Shown here one piece after another: positions 1 to 7,157 of a stretch of DNA of 35,725 bases. Under the pieces are notes generated by a model. That model was given only the letters and a program-made list of their open reading frames with translations. It did not search any database and was not told the origin of the DNA. The first letter of the stretch is position 1. The number at the start of each line of letters is the position of its first letter. Made by a program: the position numbers and the translations under genes. This DNA is from Bacteroidia bacterium (GTDB taxonomy: Bacteria; Bacteroidota; Bacteroidia; Flavobacteriales; Schleiferiaceae), in NCBI GenBank assembly GCA_030427785.1, contig JAUICR010000006.1:1-35725 (forward strand), in the 5' to 3' direction.

Positions 1-147
1 TCCATCTCATTGCTGCAAGTAAATGATACAGGTTATTACAATATCGAAAGTGGCATTCCACCAGATATTAAATTGGACAACAACCCGGTACGTGAATTAC
101 AAGGAATTGATGACATCTTAGAAACAGCGCTTAACCAGTTAAAGTAA
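1..147 (+). CDS. C-terminal end of a probable S41 (tail-specific) protease, partial
   Basis: Frame 1 is open from the first base to a TAA at 145-147, giving 48 residues with no start inside the window. The visible tail has a 'GIPPDIKLD' stretch followed by 'ELQGIDDILETAL'. This resembles the end of S41 C-terminal processing proteases, where a 'G(I/V)xPD' strand precedes a 'D..L..AL..L' helix. The active-site Ser and Lys would lie upstream, outside the window, so the family call rests on the tail alone. The stop directly abuts the stop of the convergent gene at 148. Another periplasmic protease or an unrelated protein remains possible. Confidence 0.45.
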   Translation, partial: SISLLQVNDTGYYNIESGIPPDIKLDNNPVRELQGIDDILETALNQLK

Positions 148-660
148 TTACTTCAACCAGCTGGAGTACATCACATAATTGTTTGCGATTCTATCTATTT
201 CTCCCGAAATGAGTTCTTGAGTAATATCCTTTACCTTTTTTGCGGGTACACCAGCATAAATGCAACCTGATGGTATATGAGTACCTTCTAAAACTACAGC
301 CCCTGCCGCTACTATTGAATTACTTTCTACCACACAATTGTCCATTACGATAGCCCCCATTCCTATCAATACATTGTCATGAATGGTACAACCATGAGCA
401 ATAGCATTGTGGCCTATAGACACATTATTACCAATAGTAAGCGGGTACTTTTGGTAAGTACAGTGAAGAGTAGCATTATCCTGCACATTTACTTTATTGC
501 CCATTTTTACCCAGTGTACATCGCCACGTACCACTGCCCCATACCATATACTGCAATCATCCCCCATTTCTATGTCTCCTATAAGTGTGGCATTTTCTGC
601 CAAAAAACAATTTTCCCCCTGCTTCAAAACTTTTCCCTTCACCTCTTTAATTAATGCCAT
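148..660 (-). CDS. Gamma-carbonic anhydrase family protein (left-handed beta-helix)
   Basis: The 170-residue protein is built from hexapeptide repeats ([LIV]-G-x4 type) across about residues 20-145, the left-handed parallel beta-helix fold, with a short C-terminal helix. It keeps the features of the gamma-carbonic anhydrase/YrdA/PaaY group: 'RGD' at 45-47, 'QDN' at 60-62, and the three histidines that bind the metal in that family, H66, H84 and H89 ('IGHNAIAHG'). The final coil reads 'YAGVPAKKVKD', typical of these proteins. The length matches the family (about 170-180). Members bind zinc or iron and some hydrate CO2, but many have no proven substrate, so the activity here is inferred. The stop abuts that of the upstream convergent gene. 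The start is the ATG read from 660. Confidence 0.9.
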   Translation of the reverse strand: MALIKEVKGKVLKQGENCFLAENATLIGDIEMGDDCSIWYGAVVRGDVHWVKMGNKVNVQDNATLHCTYQKYPLTIGNNVSIGHNAIAHGCTIHDNVLIGMGAIVMDNCVVESNSIVAAGAVVLEGTHIPSGCIYAGVPAKKVKDITQELISGEIDRIANNYVMYSSWLK

Positions 661-701
661 TCTTGATTCTGTTTATTTTATATGAAACAAAAGTAATGAG
701 A

Positions 702-734
702 TTGAACTCTGCCACATATCTGCTATTATCTTTG
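702..734 (+). promoter_or_regulatory. Bacteroidota-type promoter of the Nfu gene
   Basis: A perfect TAnnTTTG -7 box (TATCTTTG, 727-734) lies 16 nt before the ATG at 751. A TTG at 702-704 sits 22 nt upstream of it as a possible -33 element. Transcription would start near 740, leaving a leader of only about 10 nt. Seen by pattern match only. Confidence 0.55.
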
Positions 735-750
735 CAAAAAAATAGGACCG

Positions 751-1392
751 ATGGAAGAAATACAGAAAGTGCCAGTAAGCGTGTATGCAGAAATGACCCC
801 AAACCCTGCAGTACTAAAATTTGTAGCAAACAAAAGATTGGTAGGTGCTGATTCTATTGAATTTAAAAATATAGAAGAAGCCCAGGCATCGCCACTTGCC
901 GTTAAACTTTTCCATTTCCCTTTTGTAAAAGAGGTATTTATTACTAGCAATTATATCGCTATTACCAAGTACGATATTTTGGAATGGGAAGATGTAACGC
1001 TTGAGGTTCGTGAGCTTATCAGAGATTATATTGCTCAAGGAAATCCTGTACTTAAAAGTAATGAAGCCACTCCAGCAGCTTCAGATGCCAAAGGCGCGGA
1101 GGTAAAGTCAACAATAGGGGCGGTACACCCTCAAGAAAAAGACCCTAAAACCTGGGAACCCATTGAGCAAAAAATCTCATCATTGCTTGACGAATATGTA
1201 AAGCCTGCGGTAGAACAAGATGGCGGTAACATTAAGTTCTTAAACTTTACAGATGGCAAGGTTCAGGTATTACTACAAGGTGCTTGCTCGGGCTGCCCAT
1301 CTTCTACCCAAACGTTAAAGCAAGGAATTCAGAATTTGCTACAGGAAATGCTACCCGGACAAATAAAAGATGTGGAAGCTGTAAACGGCTAG
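751..1392 (+). CDS. Nfu/NifU-type iron-sulfur cluster scaffold protein
   Basis: The 213-residue protein has the two-domain Nfu layout. An N-terminal Nfu_N domain (about 10-95, opening 'YAEMTPNPAVLKFV') is joined by a low-complexity linker (about 100-130) to a C-terminal NifU domain (about 135-210). The cluster-binding CxxC is present as C179-S-G-C182 within 'GACSGCPSST'. Family members assemble a [4Fe-4S] cluster on this pair in a dimer and pass it to client apoproteins in the cytoplasm. The domain order matches Bacteroidota Nfu proteins. No isc/suf genes are adjacent, so it looks like a stand-alone carrier. Its TAG stop overlaps the stop of the convergent desaturase gene within a CTAG palindrome. 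Confidence 0.93.
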   Translation: MEEIQKVPVSVYAEMTPNPAVLKFVANKRLVGADSIEFKNIEEAQASPLAVKLFHFPFVKEVFITSNYIAITKYDILEWEDVTLEVRELIRDYIAQGNPVLKSNEATPAASDAKGAEVKSTIGAVHPQEKDPKTWEPIEQKISSLLDEYVKPAVEQDGGNIKFLNFTDGKVQVLLQGACSGCPSSTQTLKQGIQNLLQEMLPGQIKDVEAVNG

Positions 1393-2492
1393 CCGAAGCT
1401 TGGCTTTTGGGCCATAGTGGTAAGGTGACGCAGATGAGCTCCCATTGCATCCGATAACTTTTTGTACTCTTTGTATGGAAGGTTAAATTCTGCTGCTGTT
1501 TCTTTCACAATTTTAGCAAGCTCAGGATAATGTACATGGCAGATAGTAGGGAACAAATGATGTTCTACCTGAAAATTGAGCCCACCTACATACCAATTTA
1601 CGAGCTTATTCTTTTTGGCAAAATCCGCAGTAGTTCTGAGCTGGTGTTCCATCCACTCATCCTCGGCCATTCCTGATTCTGGAATATCCATATTTTCTAC
1701 CCCTTCCACCATATGTGCCAATTGAAACACATAACTTAATACCACTCCTGCCGTAAAATGCATGAGTATAAACCCTAGAATAATCAAATACCAGGGTTGC
1801 GGAACCAATAGTAAAGGCAACACAAAAAAGATGGAAAAGTATATGGCTTTAGTTACCACTAAAACAAGCCATTCCTTTTTGATGCTTTCTTTGGTATGCC
1901 CTCCTACTCCATTCTTATAATACCTATGAAGTTGCTTAAAATCTTTAAGCATCACCCAATTAATAGTGAGCAAACCATAAATGAAAGGATGGTAAAACCT
2001 TTGAAATCGATGAAATTTTTTCCAGGGCTGTGAGGGATGCATTCGTATAATTCCGGAGGAATCCATATCCTCATCCAAACCTTCAATATTTGTGAAAGTA
2101 TGATGTAAAATATTGTGCTGCACCCGCCAATTAGCTGCATTACCACTAATAATGTATATGGTACCTCCAAGCCATTTATTCACAATTCTATTTTTATGAT
2201 AGGCTCCATGTATGGCATCATGCATTACACTCATACCTATACCTGACATTCCCAAGCCCATAATGACGAAAAGCAACATCATAAGCCAAACCGAAGGGTT
2301 AGCGAAAATTAGAAAGAAAAATGGAACCAGGTATAGGGCTAACATTGCGATGGTTTTAAGCACCATCTTATAGTTAGCTTTACTCGAAATTTTATTAGAC
2401 TCAAAATAGTCTTTTACTCGTTGGGTTAAGGCGGTGCGAAATGAATTTTCTGTTGGTCTTGGAAACCGAACGCCTGAAGTGGATACTCCCAT
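1389..2492 (-). CDS. Membrane fatty acid desaturase (acyl-CoA/acyl-lipid type)
   Basis: This is an integral membrane di-iron desaturase of 367 residues. All three histidine boxes are present: H91-xxx-H95 ('HDAIHG'), H126-xxx-H130-H131 ('HNILHH') and Q308-xx-H311-H312 ('QVEHH'). The Gln in the third box is typical of front-end (delta-5/6-like) desaturases, but the fused cytochrome b5 domain of eukaryotic members is absent. Hydrophobic segments lie around 45-90, 105-120, 165-180 and 205-260. The enzyme would introduce a double bond into membrane acyl chains with O2 and an external electron donor; regiospecificity cannot be read from sequence. A TTG at 2504 extends the frame by four residues, but the ATG at 2492 is preferred. 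It is divergent from pgi with 85 nt between starts. Confidence 0.92.
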   Translation of the reverse strand: MGVSTSGVRFPRPTENSFRTALTQRVKDYFESNKISSKANYKMVLKTIAMLALYLVPFFFLIFANPSVWLMMLLFVIMGLGMSGIGMSVMHDAIHGAYHKNRIVNKWLGGTIYIISGNAANWRVQHNILHHTFTNIEGLDEDMDSSGIIRMHPSQPWKKFHRFQRFYHPFIYGLLTINWVMLKDFKQLHRYYKNGVGGHTKESIKKEWLVLVVTKAIYFSIFFVLPLLLVPQPWYLIILGFILMHFTAGVVLSYVFQLAHMVEGVENMDIPESGMAEDEWMEHQLRTTADFAKKNKLVNWYVGGLNFQVEHHLFPTICHVHYPELAKIVKETAAEFNLPYKEYKKLSDAMGAHLRHLTTMAQKPSFG

Positions 2493-2552
2493 ATAAATCC
2501 TCAAAATTTTTTATTAATCGAAAGAGATACCATAGGTATTGATATCAAAATC

Positions 2553-2560
2553 TATTTTTG
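2553..2560 (+). promoter_or_regulatory. -7 promoter box of pgi
   Basis: TATTTTTG fits TAnnTTTG and ends 17 nt before the ATG at 2578. It lies inside the extra N-terminal codons that a TTG start at 2539 would add, which supports 2578 as the real start. No convincing -33 TTG was seen. Confidence 0.5.
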
Positions 2561-2577
2561 CGAAAATAGTGCATAAA

Positions 2578-4224
2578 ATGCTAGCAAAAATTAATCCTAC
2601 TTCTACAAAATCCTGGGCTAAACTAAAAGAACATCAAAGGCAAATTGAACCTAGCCATTTGCGTGATTTCTTCAGTAAAGACCCAAAAAGGTTCGCTGAT
2701 TTTCAGGTTAGCTTTGATGATATTCTATTTGACTTTTCCAAAAACAGAATTACAAAAGAAACCATGGGGCTACTTAAGCAACTCATGGAGGAGTGTAAAG
2801 TGGCAGATGGAATTGAAAAACAATTTTCGGGTGCTACCATAAACGAAACCGAAAACCGAGCAGTGCTTCATACCGCACTCCGCAATTTTTCGGGCAATCC
2901 TGTATTTGTACACGGTAAGGATGTAATGCCCCAAATTTTTAAAGTGCTTGAGCAAATGAAGTCCTTTTCTGAAAAAGTGATTTCGGGTGAATGGAGAGGG
3001 CACACAGGAAGCAGAATTAAATCTATTGTAAACATCGGCATTGGAGGTTCGGACCTTGGCCCAATGATGGTGTCTGAAGCATTAAAACCTTACCACGTTT
3101 CGGGAATACAGGGATACTTTGTATCGAACGTGGACGGTGGGGATATAGCTGAAACCTTAAAAAATTTAGATCCAGATAGCACACTTTTTATTGTGGCTTC
3201 CAAAACATTTAGCACCCAAGAAACCATGACCAACGCAAGGTCTGCTCGAAAGTGGTTGCTAGATTCGGGCGCGCCACAAGGTGCTATTGCCAAGCATTTT
3301 GTTGCTGTAAGTACTAATCATCAAGCGGTAGCAGATTTTGGTATAGACCCCGAGAATGTTTTTGAATTTTGGGAATGGGTAGGCGGACGGTATTCGGTAT
3401 GGTCTTCTATCGGGCTTTCGCTCTGTTGTATTTTGGGTTACGAAAATTTTGAGAGTTTCTTAAAAGGTGCACATGAAATGGACGAGCATTTTAAAACGGC
3501 CCCTTTTGAGAATAATGCACCTATGATCATGGCTGCCTTAGGCATCTGGTATGTCAATTTTTGGAACGTTGACTCCGAAGCCATTATTCCATACTATCAA
3601 AATATGCATCGCTTTGCGGCCTATTTTCAGCAAGGAAATATGGAGAGCAATGGAAAATCGGTAGATAGAAATGGAAAGGCAGTGGATTATAAAACAGGAC
3701 CAGTAGTATGGGGAGAGCCCGGCACTAATGGGCAGCATGCTTTCTTCCAGCTTTTACATCAAGGAAAACACATGATTCCATGCGATTTTATTGGGTTTAG
3801 CAATAGCCCTTACCCGCTTAGTGATCACCAACAAAAATTGATGGCGAACTTTTTTGCCCAAACAGAGGCACTTATGATGGGTAAAACCAAAGAAGAAGTA
3901 ATGGCTGGTATGGGAGAATCCATCAATAAAAATCTGGTTCCTTTCAAAGTATTTGAAGGCAATAGGCCTACCACCACAATTTTAGCCAATACACCAAACC
4001 CAAATACTATTGGAAAACTACTAGCATGCTATGAGCACAAAATATTTGTGCAAGGGTTGGTCTGGAACATTTTTTCATACGATCAATGGGGGGTAGAACT
4101 AGGAAAGCAATTAGCTGAAAAAATATTACCTGCCCTTGACGCATCTGATTCCAACCATCCTCAATTTGATAGTTCTACTTCCGGGCTTATTGCCAAATTT
4201 CATAAAGACCGAACAAAATCCTAA
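2578..4224 (+). CDS. pgi: Glucose-6-phosphate isomerase
   Basis: The enzyme interconverts glucose 6-phosphate and fructose 6-phosphate in glycolysis and gluconeogenesis in the cytoplasm. From the ATG at 2578 it is 548 residues, the usual length for the long bacterial form. Seen motifs are the phosphate-binding 'GIGGSDLGP' (154-162), the first family signature 'GGRYSVWS' (269-276), 'ESNGK' with the catalytic Glu356, 'GEPGTNGQH' with the ring-opening His387, and the second signature 'DQWGVELGK' ending at Lys510, equivalent to the catalytic Lys518 of the rabbit enzyme. A TTG at 2539 would add 13 residues but covers the predicted promoter box. The gene is complete, divergent from the desaturase and followed by a structured intergenic region. 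Confidence 0.97.
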   Translation: MLAKINPTSTKSWAKLKEHQRQIEPSHLRDFFSKDPKRFADFQVSFDDILFDFSKNRITKETMGLLKQLMEECKVADGIEKQFSGATINETENRAVLHTALRNFSGNPVFVHGKDVMPQIFKVLEQMKSFSEKVISGEWRGHTGSRIKSIVNIGIGGSDLGPMMVSEALKPYHVSGIQGYFVSNVDGGDIAETLKNLDPDSTLFIVASKTFSTQETMTNARSARKWLLDSGAPQGAIAKHFVAVSTNHQAVADFGIDPENVFEFWEWVGGRYSVWSSIGLSLCCILGYENFESFLKGAHEMDEHFKTAPFENNAPMIMAALGIWYVNFWNVDSEAIIPYYQNMHRFAAYFQQGNMESNGKSVDRNGKAVDYKTGPVVWGEPGTNGQHAFFQLLHQGKHMIPCDFIGFSNSPYPLSDHQQKLMANFFAQTEALMMGKTKEEVMAGMGESINKNLVPFKVFEGNRPTTTILANTPNPNTIGKLLACYEHKIFVQGLVWNIFSYDQWGVELGKQLAEKILPALDASDSNHPQFDSSTSGLIAKFHKDRTKS

Positions 4225-4226
4225 AA

Positions 4227-4271
4227 CTGGCACAAAAGCATTTTGTGGCCTAAATCCACAGTTTGTACCAG
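4227..4271. repeat. Intergenic inverted repeats with alternative pairings downstream of pgi
   Basis: An outer pair, CTGGCACAAA (4227-4236) and TTTGTACCAG (4262-4271), has one mismatch. It encloses TGTGG (4244-4248)/CCACA (4256-4260). A third pairing, CACAAAA (4231-4237)/TTTTGTG (4241-4247), uses the same bases and excludes the outer stem. No T-tract follows, so it does not look like a standard intrinsic terminator. It may be an mRNA 3' end structure of pgi; the function is unknown. Confidence 0.4.
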
Positions 4272-4308
4272 CCAATAAAATAATTACCCAATCCTGTACG
4301 CGTGCATT

Positions 4309-4336
4309 TTTGTATTGAAAAACTTGTATACATTTG
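4309..4336 (+). promoter_or_regulatory. Promoter of the coiled-coil lipoprotein gene
   Basis: TTTG (4309-4312), a 16-nt spacer and TACATTTG (4329-4336) fit the Bacteroidota -33/-7 pattern. Transcription would start near 4342, giving a leader of about 98 nt before the ATG at 4440. Confidence 0.45.
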
Positions 4337-4439
4337 GTTATGTGTAAACTAGTGTCACTAGGTCTGGTTTTATTAGTACAACTTGACAAACAAGGCACGA
4401 TTTTACTCAAAGAAAATTAAATCTAAAAACCACAAATAC

Positions 4440-5312
4440 ATGAAAAAGTTATTTTTCGCTTTGCTTGCTTTACCGCTGTTAGTAGCCTGTAATCAGGATA
4501 TAAAAGATGAGAACGCAAGACTGAAACTTGAAAATGAAAGGCTTTCAAGTAACGTTTCCTCTCAAGATTCTGTGATCAATAGTTTCATAGATGACTTTGC
4601 CAGGATTCAAGAAAATTTAGCAGCAATACGCGAAAGAGAAGAAAGCATCCAAGCAGCTAGCGAAGGTGATATGGAAAAATCAGACAATGTGCGCGAGTCT
4701 GTAATAAATGATGTGGAAGTAATTAATCAATTACTTTCTGAAAACAGATTACTTATTAACGACTTGAATGGTAAGCTTGCGAAAAGCAAAGGCGACAACT
4801 CTCGATTGAGAAAAATGACGGCTAACCTTCAAAAAGAAATTGAAACTAAAGATTCTCAAATTTTAGAACTAAAAGAGAACTTGGCTTCAATGAATTTTGA
4901 GATGAACCAATTGAATTCAAAACTAGACACAGCTAATGCACTGACTAAAAAACAGCAGCAAGAAATTCAGGAAAAAACAGCTAACCTAAACACAGCTTAC
5001 TATGCTGTAGGTACCGCATCTGAACTGGAAGAAAACAATGTGATAGACCGCAAAGGTGGTGTAATAGGGATAGGTAGAACCAAGACCATGGCTGATGATT
5101 TTGACTTGGCTTATTTTACTCAAATCGATATCACCAAAACAACCAACATACCCTTGGATGTTGCAGAAAAGAAAATGAAGATTGTTTCAAGTCATCCTAG
5201 TGATTCTTTCACTTTGAACAAATCAGAGGAGGGCCGTATTACTGGATTGGAAATAACAAATCCCACTAAGTTTTGGAAAACATCCAAGCACCTGGTAATT
5301 ATTGCTGACTAA
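4440..5312 (+). CDS. Coiled-coil lipoprotein of unknown function
   Basis: The 290-residue protein starts with a lipoprotein signal peptide, 'MKKLFFALLALPLLVAC', with the lipobox Cys at 17. Residues about 23-185 are rich in Glu, Lys, Leu, Asn and Ser with heptad-like spacing, pointing to a long coiled coil. A globular C-terminal domain follows (about 186-290), beginning 'AYYAVGTASELEENNVI'. The domain order resembles a Bacteroidota lipoprotein family that databases sometimes label collagen-binding adhesin (Cbp1-like); I do not rely on that label. A TTG at 4383 would extend the frame but would bury the signal peptide, so ATG 4440 is chosen. It is a single-gene unit bounded by its own promoter and a strong terminator. 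Confidence 0.8.
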   Translation: MKKLFFALLALPLLVACNQDIKDENARLKLENERLSSNVSSQDSVINSFIDDFARIQENLAAIREREESIQAASEGDMEKSDNVRESVINDVEVINQLLSENRLLINDLNGKLAKSKGDNSRLRKMTANLQKEIETKDSQILELKENLASMNFEMNQLNSKLDTANALTKKQQQEIQEKTANLNTAYYAVGTASELEENNVIDRKGGVIGIGRTKTMADDFDLAYFTQIDITKTTNIPLDVAEKKMKIVSSHPSDSFTLNKSEEGRITGLEITNPTKFWKTSKHLVIIAD

Positions 5313-5331
5313 GATTCAATAAAAATTTATC

Positions 5332-5366
5332 AAAGGGGATTCGCTGTAGACGAGTCCCCTTTTTTT
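5332..5366 (+). terminator. Rho-independent terminator after the lipoprotein gene
   Basis: An 11-bp stem (AAGGGGATTCG, 5333-5343, with CGAGTCCCCTT, 5351-5361; one G-U pair) with a 7-nt loop runs straight into seven T residues (5360-5366), 20 nt after the stop codon. Confidence 0.88.
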
Positions 5367-5436
5367 GTGCTTCAGGTTGTTTAAACTTTAGTCTTAACTG
5401 GTTATAAAATGGGGCCTAGCTCATTGTCAATATCTT

Positions 5437-5444
5437 TACATTTG
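5437..5444 (+). promoter_or_regulatory. -7 promoter box before the four-helix membrane protein
   Basis: TACATTTG is a perfect TAnnTTTG match, 18 nt before the ATG at 5462. No good -33 TTG was found at the expected distance. Confidence 0.45.
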
Positions 5445-5461
5445 TCATAAATTATATCTCA

Positions 5462-5896
5462 ATGTATTCAGCTTTACAATCCATTCATTCATTTCTACCT
5501 TACTTGCTTATAGCCGCTTTGGTTTCGGGCATACTAATAAATATTGCAAAACGGTTTGGCGGAAGATCCTTTAAAAAAGGAGACAAAATATTAGCCGTGG
5601 TGGGCTTAGCCCTTACCCATCTCCAGCTATTGGTAGGCCTAGCGCTATATGCAGTTAGTCCTCGTATAAATGCGGCTTTCAACTCGGGTGAACTTATGTC
5701 TAACGCCAACCATAGGCTCTATGCTATCGAACATCCGTTGGCCATGATTGTAGCCGTGGTTTTAGTTACTATAGGATATTCAAAAGCTAAACGCAAAGAA
5801 AATGATGCCGCCAAGTTTCAAACTCTGGCAATATTTTATGGTATTGCCCTTGTTGTTCTTTTATCAAGAATTCCTTGGAGCGAATGGTTAGCCTAA
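5462..5896 (+). CDS. Conserved four-helix membrane protein with paired histidines
   Basis: The 144-residue protein has four predicted membrane segments (about 10-29, 43-65, 90-107 and 119-136) and short loops. Histidines lie near helix ends at H9 ('SIHS'), H53 ('LTHLQLLVG'), H84 and H91 ('IEHP'), and the protein ends 'SRIPWSEWLA'. The layout resembles small Bacteroidota membrane proteins sometimes called cytochrome b-like, in which such histidines could bind haem. I cannot confirm haem binding from sequence, and the function is unknown. It lies 6 nt upstream of hflX and so probably shares its transcript, with a promoter box directly upstream. Confidence 0.75.
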   Translation: MYSALQSIHSFLPYLLIAALVSGILINIAKRFGGRSFKKGDKILAVVGLALTHLQLLVGLALYAVSPRINAAFNSGELMSNANHRLYAIEHPLAMIVAVVLVTIGYSKAKRKENDAAKFQTLAIFYGIALVVLLSRIPWSEWLA

Positions 5897-5902
5897 AATA
5901 AT

Positions 5903-7096
5903 ATGATAGAAGCCCCACGAAAAACAAAACGCGAAAGCGAATCTGCCATTCTGATTGGAGTAGTTACACAATTTCAAACAGAAGAGAAGCTTGATGAATA
6001 TCTTGATGAGCTGGAGTTTTTAGCCGAAACAGCCGGAGCAACTACCTTGAAAAGATTTTGGCAAAAAGTAGACAAACCAAACCCAAAAACATTTTTAGGC
6101 TCTGGTAAAATTGATTCTATTCAGGAATACATCAAAGAGCATGAGGTAGATCTTGCCATTTTTGATGACGAGTTATCTCCTTCTCAATTAAAAAATATTG
6201 AAAAAGTATTTGGATGTAAAGTACTAGACCGTACCAATCTGATTCTCGACATTTTTGCAGCGCGAGCTCAAACATCCTATGCGCGCACGCAAGTAGAGCT
6301 GGCTCAATACCAATATCTATTGCCACGCCTTACTAATATGTGGACCCACCTTAGCAAGCAAAAAGGGGGAATTGGGATGAAAGGGCCTGGCGAAAGAGAA
6401 ATAGAAACGGATAGACGAATAATTCGTGATAAAATAGTTTTGTTAAAATCAAAACTGGAGAAGATAGATAAGCAGCAGGCAACACAACGCGGAAATCGAG
6501 GATCAATGATTAGAGTAGCCCTGGTAGGATACACCAACGTGGGCAAATCTACACTGATGAACTTGTTGAGTAAATCTGAAGTGTTTGCAGAAAATAAGCT
6601 TTTTGCCACACTAGATACAACGGTGAGAAAAGTGGTGATACAGAATTTACCATTTTTGCTTACTGATACAGTAGGGTTTATTCGCAAGCTTCCTACCCAG
6701 CTTATTGAGTCATTCAAATCTACCCTTGACGAAGTACGGGAGGCCGATGTGCTGGTACATGTTGTTGATATTTCACATCCCAATTTTGAGGAACATATAG
6801 AAACAGTTCAGCAGATTATTGCCGAAATAGATGGACGGGAAAAACCCACCATTATGGTGTTCAATAAAATTGATCAATTCACATTTGAAGAAAAAGATGA
6901 AGATGACCTTGAACCCATTACTACTAAGAATTATAGCCTAGAAGACTGGAAAAAAACCTGGTTTTCTAAAAATGAAAATTCCTTGTTTATCTCAGCTACT
7001 GACGAAATAAATATTGACGAATTAAAAAAATCCCTGTACGATATGGTGGCCGAACTGCATTCCATCAGATTTCCGTACAATAACTTTCTGTACTAG
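5903..7096 (+). CDS. hflX: Ribosome-associated GTPase HflX
   Basis: The 397-residue protein has the HflX layout: an N-terminal glycine-rich nucleotide-binding domain (about 15-130), a helical linker with 'GPGEREIETDRR' (161-172), and a TRAFAC GTPase domain. G motifs are visible: G1 'GYTNVGKS' (209-216), a G2 region at 'FATLDTT' (234-240), G3 'DTVG' (255-258), G4 'NKID' (321-324) and a G5-like 'SAT' near 366. Known HflX proteins bind the 50S subunit and split or rescue stalled ribosomes, especially under heat stress. It sits 6 nt after the membrane protein gene and 61 nt before recJ, on the same strand. The gene is complete with no unusual features. Confidence 0.96.
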   Translation: MIEAPRKTKRESESAILIGVVTQFQTEEKLDEYLDELEFLAETAGATTLKRFWQKVDKPNPKTFLGSGKIDSIQEYIKEHEVDLAIFDDELSPSQLKNIEKVFGCKVLDRTNLILDIFAARAQTSYARTQVELAQYQYLLPRLTNMWTHLSKQKGGIGMKGPGEREIETDRRIIRDKIVLLKSKLEKIDKQQATQRGNRGSMIRVALVGYTNVGKSTLMNLLSKSEVFAENKLFATLDTTVRKVVIQNLPFLLTDTVGFIRKLPTQLIESFKSTLDEVREADVLVHVVDISHPNFEEHIETVQQIIAEIDGREKPTIMVFNKIDQFTFEEKDEDDLEPITTKNYSLEDWKKTWFSKNENSLFISATDEINIDELKKSLYDMVAELHSIRFPYNNFLY

Positions 7097-7157
7097 ACAG
7101 CCTTAATCACCCCAATTTTTTTAGGGAATTGTAATAGAGGTTAGCTAACTTGCTGCT

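Noticed and set aside
2539-2577. A TTG start extending pgi by 13 residues
   Set aside because: The extension covers a perfect -7 promoter box at 2553-2560, and the ATG at 2578 gives the standard length and N-terminus of the family.
4311-4326. A 16-nt sequence matching 10386-10401 at 15 positions, considered as a dispersed repeat
   Set aside because: In an AT-rich window of this size a one-mismatch 16-mer pair is expected by chance, and the flanks do not match.
6304-6783. A 159-codon open frame on the minus strand inside hflX
   Set aside because: It is antisense to the GTPase domain of hflX, with no domain match and Ser/Phe-rich shadow composition.
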